NCBI GenBank assembly: GCA_003707065.3
Contig: PPXM03000002.1
Coordinates: forward strand, 310,001 to 374,000
Source: Trigonopsis variabilis
Taxonomy: Eukaryota > Ascomycota > Trigonopsidomycetes > Trigonopsidales > Trigonopsidaceae
Length of the DNA: 64,000 bases
Reading direction: 5' to 3'
The notes under the pieces: model-generated
Databases searched by the model: none
Told to the model about the DNA's origin: nothing
Seen by the model: the letters and a program-made list of their open reading frames with translations, nothing else
Position numbers and translations under genes: made by a program
In this document: one piece after another, positions 20,097-28,450 of the stretch
Layout: every line of letters begins with the position of its first letter
Position numbering within the stretch: the stretch's first letter is position 1

Positions 20097-20874
20097 TTCA
20101 TTATGCGATAGTGATGCTTGTCAGCATTTAGAGAAAGGTCTTGACTTGCCCATTGGGTGTGCATTGTAGACAAGGTTTAGAGAAGCGTAGTTACTATCAG
20201 AGAAGCGGCTTGCACCACACTATCAAAGTGTGACTTGATACAGAACAAAAAGTCATATCTTGCGCTAAAAGCTCTTTGGACTGAAGAACTGATGAACAAG
20301 ATGATTGTAATACAGTTCACTGACTGAGCTTAACTCACTCAGTGAAAGAGTTACCTCCTCCTCATGGAGAGCGGATTTAGATTGTCGCATCTATCAAAGA
20401 CTTAGTACACTCATATCGTGCACTCTATGATGGGTTATATCAGACTTTTATTCTGTACGAAGCAATATTAAAGACAGGCCCATGCTCTATTGCTTCTAGG
20501 GGGTTTTGCGGGCCTAATTGTAGCTCTGATAACGTCTATGTTAGCAAGTGAGAAACAATTACTAATTAAAGAGAGCCAGAAATCCAACTGAGTAGACTTT
20601 GAACTACGATTTCGATCCAGAAATCTCACAAAGGCAGGCATTCATGAAGTATGTAGAAGGCATGCAATGTCTAACTTGAGCTGATTAGACATGGCACTCA
20701 TAACCCCGCCTGGAATCAGTAGATCATTGTACGTTCCTTGATTAGAGTTCATTAAAAGTTTGTTGTAGCTTAATGGCCCCGTGACCCAATGTCGGGTATG
20801 TTGTGACTCTCTGAGGATCGTAGAACGCGATTCTCTGATATAACGGCCTTCTCACACAGAGAAGGCTAAAGAAA
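20097..20874. other. Intergenic spacer between secreted paralogues C and D
   Basis: About 780 bp. It holds a near-perfect palindrome at 20316-20346 and a short CACACT/AGTGTG hairpin near 20217. No gene or degenerate paralogue could be recognised. Confidence 0.45.
20316..20346. repeat. Near-perfect palindrome, 13-bp arms
   Basis: TTCACTGACTGAG and CTCACTCAGTGAA flank the 5-base spacer CTTAA, with one mismatch between the arms. It lies between paralogues C and D and could form a hairpin in RNA or bind a dimeric factor. Confidence 0.8.
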
Positions 20875-21246
20875 ATGAGATATCTTATCTTTCTTCTCGG
20901 GCTAGCGGCACTCGCTGCCTGTAGCCAAGATGAGAGGAAGATCAATCTAGTTGTGACAACAAAAGGATTCCTTCCTTCCTGGATGTGGACTAATGACGGC
21001 ACTGCAATCGCTCACTGTACTGATTACTCACAGGTGATGTGGGACAACTTCAAAAAGGCCTACAACGGACCAGAATCTGACGGAATCCCTGATTGTAGCC
21101 ACTTCAATGACTGTCGATGGTTGGCTGGTAGGCCTCGACTCTACGACTGTCAACAGGCAAGAGATATCTGTGTATACTTTGGAGGCGTCTTGAAGCTAAA
21201 TGGTGACTACTGCAGCGGACGACTTCCGGATCCGCCTAAGTTCTGA
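20875..21246 (+). CDS. Small secreted six-cysteine protein, paralogue D
   Basis: 123 aa, intronless. Signal peptide MRYLIFLLGLAALAACS, then DERKINLVVTTKG. Cysteine spacing is C-x25-C-x5-C-x11-C-x6-C-x13-C. The best-conserved marks of the family are all present: DYSQVMWDNFK, GP, GIPDC, NDCRW, DIC, FGG and GDYC. The tail is GRLPDPPKF. Last member of the tandem set; about 1.8 kb without a recognisable gene follows. Confidence 0.78.
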   Translation: MRYLIFLLGLAALAACSQDERKINLVVTTKGFLPSWMWTNDGTAIAHCTDYSQVMWDNFKKAYNGPESDGIPDCSHFNDCRWLAGRPRLYDCQQARDICVYFGGVLKLNGDYCSGRLPDPPKF

Positions 21247-23087
21247 CGTCTCCAAAGGAAGGACATTACCAGTTTGGCGCAAGATGCTAGGAGAAGCCCC
21301 AATTTCATACAACGTGATTCTTTGGAGGGAAATTTGGTGACTAAGAGGATACGTTGGAGAGATTGCGTTTCTTTGATTTCAACATTGGCTTCGAGATGCC
21401 ACCGTCATCCGTGTGATGTTACGAATAGTATTTCTTTTAACAGGAGATTGCCCCTTCACTGCTTGTAAGACGAAGCATGCCATAATAAGAATGATTAGTT
21501 GAGTAGGTTTCTGTTGAGCCAGCCAAATACACAACATGCTACAAATTACCAAAAAGGAAGGCGTTGCTGCAGTAGGGCCAAATTGAAGAAACCTATCCTT
21601 CAGTAGGATGTGGTACAATGAGGAGCCACAAGAATCCTAGCGGAAGATCGAAGAAGATAGCAATTGAGTTGCTTCGAACAGGGGTATGGAAAAATTAAGA
21701 CTAAGCCAATAGGTATCGTCATCTTGACATACGTAGGTTTGACACTATCAGCCGTGCGCAAATTGTGAATTGTCAATGTTGTATCTTTGATTCTATCACT
21801 GTTATATCTTTAATGACTCATCCACCGAGCCTAGTAAGCCAGAATGGGTAAACATTGTGCCATCATGGGGACGGCAGTTTTATGCCGGTTCTCCTAAGTA
21901 AATATCATGACAACCAAAATGGAAATATAAAAGAGCAGATAAGAATAGTCAACATTATGTTAGTCTCGTATAATTGATGTTCTGTTTCCAACTAAGATGC
22001 GTTTCACGTGATACCAGTCTGGTTCAAGTACGGGCAACTCTGCGCCTTTATTTCAGGGATAACCTATATATGCTGGTAGGATGAAATTATAGCGACAAAA
22101 ATTTGTCTTTTATTGAATATTAACGTTATTTCAGCTCAGCGAAGATTCGCTTGGGAGCAACGTTTGTCGTCCAGGCTCAAGCTGAGTTTGCCTTGCTAGA
22201 AGTCGATGTGCTTTTTCAACCTAAATGATAAGACAATTGCTGTTGGACTTTATTTCTAAGATAACATTTCATTGAAGTGGCTCTGCAGACTTTATTCGAA
22301 AGTCCTACAAGGCCAGACATAGTCACCATTGCATTTCTCCTCAAAAGCTTCCTAAAAATAGGCCAGTCGCTTCAGGCGCAGCACATAAGTTGTAATATAT
22401 CAGACCACATTGCAGGCAATGGGTATTGCAGAAATACGTGCACTAGTTCTCATCTAGAGAGATAAAAGACACAAACGCCAGACAGTCGAGAAGCACAACA
22501 TTGCATTATCAGACTAACAATAGAAACATGAAATGCCTCAGCTCCAAGTAATACAATAGTACACGTCTGTCTTCTCAACGTGACCCTCTTCCATCTCTGT
22601 CCAAAACAGTTTCTCATGCATACGGTCGACGATAAGGTTTACATAATGTTATCAATCCTCATGGCAATTCTAGAAATCATTGCAAAAATCTTCTCATTCA
22701 GATATGAGGAACCGTGTGCTCTAAGAGTCTGTGGTCAGCTGACTTAATGTGATCGATTAAGGTTGGGTGCCACTCGCTCCCAAAGCGAAAAAAATGGAAA
22801 AAATGGTTCTATTCTTGATCAGCGTTACAATAAAGCCAAGGGATAGAAATGCTCCACTGGGTCAGAGACGCAGCCAACCAATGAATCTAAAATCAAAAGA
22901 CCTCAGGAAAGATCCTTTCGACCTTGTTTGGGGCCGAGTTGCTTAGCCGATAAGTGCGACGGTTTGTTTCCCCTTGACGCCGCGCCAGAGTCGAAGTCAG
23001 TTCATAGTGCCCGTGCGGCTCAAGTCAGTCCACCGAGACTATAAATAATAGTATCAAGGGCAGGGGAAAAAAGAGGGGAAAGTGGGC
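21247..23087. other. Gene-poor 1.8-kb region
   Basis: The longest stretch here without a supported gene. Frames are short and none carries the six-cysteine signature. A small hairpin CGGCA/TGCCG lies near 21873. The final part is the ERG25 promoter, with TATAAAT at 23040-23046, 42 bp before the ATG. It may hold decayed sequence, but I cannot name any. Confidence 0.45.
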
Positions 23088-23948
23088 ATGAACTCGACAT
23101 ATTCAACTTACCGAGATGCCTTCAGTGCAGTGAGCGAGTCTTATGGAGGACTCAATTACTTTGAAAAGGCTTGGTTGGCCTGGTACTCCTATATGGACAA
23201 TGATGTCCTTGCTACCGGTCTTATGTCGTTCTTGCTTCACGAATTCTTCTACTTTGGTCGTTGTATACCGTGGATGATAATTGATATGATTCCTCATTTC
23301 AGAAAATGGAAGATCCAGGACAAAGAAGTCAACTGGAAAAGCCAATGGGAATGCACACGTGCCGTGTTATTATCCCATTTCACCGTCGAAGCTCCTCAGA
23401 TTTGGCTCTTCCATCCTATGTGTGAACGGTTAGGCTTAGGCTTGGGCGTCCCCTTTCCAAGTTTCTGGACCATGTTTTATCAGATCTGTGTGTTCTTTGT
23501 GATGGAAGATACATGGCATTACTGGGTCCATCGGGCGATGCATTATGGGCCATTATATAAGCACATTCACAAGATGCACCACCGGTACTCGGCACCGTTT
23601 GGACTTGCTGCTGAGTATGCTCATCCTTTGGAGACCATGATTCTTGGCTTAGGCACTGTGGCGTCGCCTCTGTTATGGTGCGCCCTTACTCACAATCTCC
23701 ATCTGGTGACTGTGTACGTGTGGATTATCCTACGTCTCTTCCAAGCCGTCGATTCTCACTCTGGTTATGACTTTCCTTGGTCATTACACAACTTTCTGCC
23801 CTTCTGGGCCGGTGCCGAGCATCATGATGACCATCATCATTATTTTATCGGCAACTATGCTTCATCATTCCGTTGGTGGGATAGCATTCTCGGAACCGAA
23901 TCTTCCAACCGCTCTCGATCGAAGGCCACCAAACAAAAATCAAATTAG
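23088..23948 (+). CDS. ERG25: C-4 methylsterol oxidase, paralogue 1
   Basis: Non-heme di-iron oxidase of the ER that starts removal of the C-4 methyl groups in ergosterol synthesis. 286 aa from the ATG at 23088. The fatty-acid-hydroxylase histidine boxes are present: [14 protein letters not shown] and HHDDHHH, plus an upstream HEFFYFGR. Membrane helices are visible in the first half. [24 protein letters not shown] and [11 protein letters not shown] are Erg25 hallmarks. Intronless. A second copy lies 0.7 kb downstream on the same strand with DAD4 between. The C-terminus ends in a Ser/Lys-rich tail without a clear KKXX retrieval signal. Confidence 0.93.
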   Translation: MNSTYSTYRDAFSAVSESYGGLNYFEKAWLAWYSYMDNDVLATGLMSFLLHEFFYFGRCIPWMIIDMIPHFRKWKIQDKEVNWKSQWECTRAVLLSHFTVEAPQIWLFHPMCERLGLGLGVPFPSFWTMFYQICVFFVMEDTWHYWVHRAMHYGPLYKHIHKMHHRYSAPFGLAAEYAHPLETMILGLGTVASPLLWCALTHNLHLVTVYVWIILRLFQAVDSHSGYDFPWSLHNFLPFWAGAEHHDDHHHYFIGNYASSFRWWDSILGTESSNRSRSKATKQKSN

Positions 23949-24083
23949 TGTGCCGGCACATCGCTATAGTATGATATGTAATTTTAATGGAATATACGAG
24001 ATAACGATCTATTCAACGTAACTGGTCTCTGGAGATACCTTCCAACGTGACCCTTCCAATAGCTCTAAAGCCTGTAACCGCAT

Positions 24084-24293
24084 TCATTCATCCTGTTTCA
24101 TTTGCTGCAAGTTGAAATTCACGTTTCGGAGATAGTTATCCCACATCTGGGCCAACAGTTCGACGTTAATATTCTCTCGGTTGATATCTTGTAGGATTCG
24201 ATTCAATTCTTGGATGGCATCATTCAAACGTTCCGTATTGTTGATTATTCTCGCTAGCAAGGCCGTCTGAACCTGTTCATGAGGATTCTCCAT
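24084..24293 (-). CDS. DAD4: DASH/Dam1 complex subunit Dad4
   Basis: Small kinetochore protein of the fungal DASH ring that couples chromosomes to microtubules. 69 aa from MENPHEQVQ at 24293. The whole protein matches Dad4: LLARIINNTERLN, LNRILQDIN and the signature VELLAQMWDNYLRNV. The frame stays open upstream to 24443, but the extra residues are unlike Dad4, whose usual length is about 72 aa, so I take the inner ATG. It lies between the two ERG25 copies on the opposite strand and shares a divergent promoter of about 350 bp with the second. DASH subunits are fungus-specific. Confidence 0.92.
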   Translation of the reverse strand: MENPHEQVQTALLARIINNTERLNDAIQELNRILQDINRENINVELLAQMWDNYLRNVNFNLQQMKQDE

Positions 24294-24643
24294 GCTAGGT
24301 GGACGCGTCTCGGCTGCAAAACTCAAGGAAGGATAGCCTCCCAGGTTTGTAGTCACGTGCCACTTGGACCGTTGACTTTGTTTTCGGTAAGGCTGTTGTG
24401 GCTGCGCTATTGCCCCTAGCTTTTTTTGTTGAGGAGGTGGCAACGAGATTGCAATCAGACCACTTTGACCACGCTACCAAAATAGAAGCGTTCAAATTCT
24501 CTCACACTCGTTTCAGGTCAATCGGAAAAAATGTAAGTGGTTGCCACGCGTTTTTTTCCCCATATCGATGCGCGTTGTTGATACCTTTGCGCCAAGCTGG
24601 GCCGAGGACAGGGACCAGATGCGCGATCGCTCGATAAGAGAGA

Positions 24644-25554
24644 ATGGAGGCTAATGGAATAGGAGTGCGATATTTGCTAATTCGACGCTTTTGCAGGCGC
24701 CGACCTTTACCGAGACTTTACACAATGTGGCAGCGTCTGCTCAAGGCGCTGGGCTGAATTCGTTGGAGCAGATGTGGGCTGCCTGGTATATCTACATGGC
24801 GAACGATACCATTGCGACTGGGTTGATGTCGTTTTGTCTTCACGAGATTTTATATTTTGGACGCTGTATACCATGGCTTATCATCGACAACATTCCTTAT
24901 TTCCGAAAGTACAAGATCCAACCAAACAAGCCTTTTACTTGGAAAGACCAATGGGAATGCACTCGATCGGTGCTTTTGTCTCACTTCACCGTGGAAGCTC
25001 CTCAAATTTGGTTGTTTCATCCCATGTGCGAGCGGTTTGGGATGGCCACTGGGGTGCCGTTCCCGAGTTTGACTACCATGGCTCTTCAAATCGCTGTGTT
25101 CTTTGTGCTGGAAGATTCATGGCACTATTGGATGCATCGATTATTACATTACGGAGTCTTTTATCGATTAATTCACAAACAGCACCATAAGTACTCGGCT
25201 CCTTTTGGCTTGGCCGCAGAGTATGCTAGTCCGATTGAGGTTATGATTCTTGGACTGGGTACTATCTGCCCTCCTATCATCTGGTGTGCTTTTACCCACA
25301 ACCTTCACCTGGTCACTGTTTACATTTGGATCGCTCTTCGTCTCTTCCAGGCTGTTGATGCTCATTCTGGCTATGAATTCCCCTGGTCACTTCATCATTT
25401 CCTCCCTATTTGGGCTGGTGCAGACCACCATGATGAACACCACCATTATTTTAATGGTAACTTTGCTTCTTCTTTCCGGTGGTGGGACTACTTTCTCGGA
25501 ACCGAGGTCCAACTGAGATCGAAGCTTGCAGCTTCCAAATCGAAAGCCAAGTAA
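24644..25554 (+). CDS. ERG25: C-4 methylsterol oxidase, paralogue 2
   Basis: Second Erg25. Two exons, 24644-24664 (MEANGIG) and 24697-25554, around a 32-nt intron give 292 aa. The histidine boxes are intact ([22 protein letters not shown]), as are the Erg25 blocks shared with copy 1 ([54 protein letters not shown]). By eye the two proteins are about 70-75% identical outside the N-terminus, so the duplication is not recent. Both look functional. Different regulation (oxygen, sterol) is possible but not shown. A basic Ser/Lys tail ends the protein. Confidence 0.92.
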
Positions 25555-25793
25555 TAAGTATGATATACAAGTCGACTGTGAGACGGAATGTTTGATTAGG
25601 GTCTGGAGAAATAGATCAAACCTGTCGCGAAGCGGCGGTCGACTGCGGGATGGCAGTGCCAGGGCAGTTTTGAAAATTCTAAAGGTATAAGATTAAAAGA
25701 AGATATATTTTTACGGTTTAAGTATTGGATTACGTCTTCTGCAAGTACTAGTAGCAAACTCAACGAAAAGAATGATGGTCGTTCCATGTTTAT

Positions 25794-26193
25794 TTAGTTC
25801 ACAGCCCCGTAACCGCCACTCGATCTTCCTCCACTATTAATGGCTTCCGAGTATACTCCTGGCGCTGCGCGGGAGAAAATAGCTGTGGCGCTGTCCCGTC
25901 TTTTGAGATAGACATATACCTTTGCCGTTAGTACAAGAGACCATTAGACCACACATACCAAATAGAACCCATGAACATGTCCTGGCAGGTACCCTGGGAT
26001 TTAGAATTGACAATCTTGTCACTCTTACCAAGCAGCGTAAAGCAGACGTTGATCAAAAGATCGACGGAGAAGCCCGCGATAAGCCAGACTCCCAGAGGAG
26101 GAACTATGAAGGTTAGCTGTCCGTCCATTGTGCGCTCGTACAGATTAGCGTTGCGAGGATTAATAAGATATCTCTTCCAGCAGTATTAGCCAT
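25794..26193 (-). CDS. PMP3/UPF0057 family plasma membrane proteolipid with C-terminal extension
   Basis: Tiny two-helix membrane proteolipid of the Pmp3/Sna family. Pmp3 affects membrane potential and salt tolerance; Sna proteins are vacuolar-sorting cargo. Four exons: 26142-26193, 26029-26103, 25959-25993 and 25794-25919. Introns are 38, 35 and 39 nt; product 95 aa. Helix 1 carries LIFPPLGVW, helix 2 DLLINVCFTLLGYLPGHVHGFYLVYVYLKRRD, an almost perfect Pmp3 signature spread over three exons. The 30-residue hydrophilic tail ending GGYGAVN resembles Sna2/Sna4-type extensions. No single exon is long enough to be seen as an ORF. A cluster of ACGT sites lies about 240 bp upstream. Confidence 0.9.
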
Positions 26194-26434
26194 CGATGGT
26201 TTTTGAAGATGTATAGGATGAGTCCAAGATGGGCAGCAGAACGTCCCATCTTGAGGTCAAAGCTTTTCGACATCTAACACTTTCTGAGGGGAACAACTGG
26301 ACAAGATAAACAAGGAGGCGATCAAAAATAATGGGAAAAATTAATTGAAAAAATGAGCCTACATTTCATAAATAAAGTTGCTTGCGATGGAAGGGCCTTG
26401 ACTCATAGTCAATCGGCTCTCGAAGCTGATGACG

Positions 26435-26466
26435 ACGTCAGCTGTAACGTCAGTGTCACGTTACGT
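26435..26466. promoter_or_regulatory. Cluster of four ACGT (bZIP/CRE-like) sites
   Basis: ACGT cores lie at 26435-26438 (GACGTCAG), 26447-26450 (AACGTCAG), 26458-26461 and 26463-26466. They are about 240-270 bp upstream of the PMP3-like start. This is the kind of site bound by Atf1/CREB-type bZIP dimers in stress-induced genes. Confidence 0.5.
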
Positions 26467-26623
26467 CGACATCGGGGACAGTCAGTCTATTGAAGAACAA
26501 GAGACATAAGATACGGTCAAAGCCATAGTCACATGTTCAGAGGACTCTATTAGACTTTCATGTGATTTTGGAGTTTAGATAATGCGAGTCTTGTGCTTGC
26601 GGTGATTGTCTATTCGTTTGATT

Positions 26624-26658
26624 ACAGCTACGACTAGGGCAGCCCTAGTCGTAGCTGT
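26624..26658. repeat. Perfect palindrome, 17-bp arms, 1-base spacer
   Basis: The left arm ACAGCTACGACTAGGGC (26624-26640) and its exact reverse complement (26642-26658) flank a single A. It could form a cruciform or a strong hairpin. It lies in non-coding DNA between divergent genes. Confidence 0.9.
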
Positions 26659-27058
26659 CTTCACATTAGTTTGCGGCAACAGCAACATCCTTACTAGGTT
26701 CTCCGCGTGGCTCTGTACACCGCCAAGCCATCGTTTATGCTTTCATGATGACATATAAGGTCCGTAGATCCCAACTTACTGCATTGAGTAATCATAGGGT
26801 ATATTTACAAGCACAAGATGCTTCTTTGGGCTATGAGCCAGATTCACCACCTATTGTCCAACTTGGCACTGGTCCTCCTGTTAGGCACAGATAACATCTA
26901 CACCATTGTGATCTCGTGATTAATCGAGATCAAAGTCTTGAATAGACAACTAATCTTGCTTGAAAAAGACATGGCCGGTACTAAAAGACACGGTACGTTA
27001 ACAACGCTTAAAGGCGTAGAGAGTGTCACTGCCTTGTCCCCCTACTAATTAGAACCGC

Positions 27059-28280
27059 ATGGTAACCGACCAGATTCATCTTTATCCTTTCCAAGAGAGA
27101 CCGTTACCAACTGAAAATCCACAGTCTCGACAACTAGAAATGTCTTTTCTGAGCAAGGTTGGCACTACCCGCTTGCAGCTCAAAAAGCTCGGAGTAAAAC
27201 TCAAAATTCCTCGCCTCTACGAGGCGTTTTTCAAGGATCGATTCGATCGCCATGTCGGACTGGTGGAGCAACGGTTTAGGGATGCTAAACCTGCTACTAA
27301 AAGCGCCAAACTCCGGCCATTTCTTGACAAGCAGACACCTGAGGGGGGAGAAAATGCTCAGGTCGACGGTCTTCTTGCAGATCCTGTCATTCCAGGCTCT
27401 CTTCCTGTTGCCAACAGACCGAAATTCTTTGCCGTGAGAAAAAGCACGCAAACTCCTTCTCCAGAGAACGCAGAGCCCTCTCCAAATACATCCCAGCCAG
27501 CTTCGTCGCCGAACTCTGCAAGCAACCTTCATTCTATTGCCATTCTTAGTGGTCTGGTCTCTGGTACAAGTAAGATACCAGTTTGTACGTCAGCTAATCC
27601 CAGAAACACACTCGAATATTCTCTATGTCGAGACTTTGGCCCCTGAGTTGGTTAAAAGTGACTTCATCAGAGCATTCTGTGAGCTTCGCCATCTCGGTGC
27701 GCGGCAGTTCAGTGAAAATCTCTGGGAAGAGGTTGATTCGTCTTTTATCCTCCTCGGCGCTCGATCACCTCTTCGACTTATCCGTGAACCTGGTTATTTC
27801 TTGATCTTTCATACAGCAGCGGATGCGCAGACAACGCTCGAGCTCCTTTCGAAGCTCAGGGATCTCGATTTTGATAGTCGACCTTCTCGAACGAAACCGC
27901 TCGAACTCCCAGTGGGAGGATATACTGCTAGGGTATTCCCATACAATTCCTCTCGAAAGCAACTCGACCCCGTCCTCTTCGACACACTCTATTTAGATCC
28001 TTCTAGTGGCCCGGGAAAATGTGTCATCTTCTCGTGCATGAGCCCCAGCATGACTCCCAAACATCTGCTCGAGATCCTAACTAACCATGGCGGTTGTCTG
28101 GACATCTCTGATAACATCGTGGCCATAGAAAGAATCTCCACCAAATCTTTTGAACTCGACGCTGCCTTTCTGGTCCGCTTGACCAGTGAACGAGCTGCGT
28201 GGCAGCTTTATCGCGAATATAGCCATGCTCGTAATCCATCACGACAGTGGAAACCGGTCAATGTGGAAATTGTCCGATGA
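27059..28280 (+). CDS. Protein of unknown function, two or more exons
   Basis: Not recognised. Exons 27059-27569 and 27604-28280 join over a 34-nt intron (GTAAGA...CTAAT...CAG), giving about 395 aa. The N-terminal part has a basic helix (TRLQLKKLGVKLKIPRLYEAFFKDRF) and then a disordered Pro/Ser-rich linker. The C-terminal half (ILYVETLAPELVKSDF, YFLIFHTAADAQTTLELL, KCVIFSCMSPSMTPKHLLEIL) has the alternating pattern of two RRM-like folds without clear RNP motifs, so an RNA-binding role is only a guess. The 5' end is uncertain: an ATG at 26971 followed by a good donor (26993) and a CTAAT...TAG acceptor (27052) suggests extra 5' exons, but a further intron would be needed to keep frame. Confidence 0.65.
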
Positions 28281-28450
28281 AGAGACTTTCAAACCGTCTT
28301 TTTATACGTGATGAGCACGCCAAAGATCGAAACTTGCGTATCTTTCATCTTGGAATCGCGTTGTGTTTAGCCCTCTACGATGGCATCTTGCCGGAACCTA
28401 TTATTGCAACCGTATATATACATGAGTTGAATCACTGAAAGCTAACAATC

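Larger units (their letters stand above)
26194..26970. other. Intergenic region with regulatory sites and a perfect palindrome
   Basis: Divergent spacer between the PMP3-like gene and the gene starting near 27.0 kb. It holds four ACGT cores in 32 bp (26435-26466) and the palindrome at 26624-26658. No gene seen. Confidence 0.5.

Noticed and set aside
24294-24443. 50-residue N-terminal extension of Dad4
   Set aside because: Dad4 proteins are about 70 aa and the match starts exactly at MENPHEQ; the extension resembles nothing in the family.
27053-27120. Simple two-exon start at 26971 for the unknown gene
   Set aside because: Joining the exon ending at 26992 to 27053 hits a stop after 20 codons. 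An extra 34-nt intron would be needed, without a clear branch site, so I only note it.
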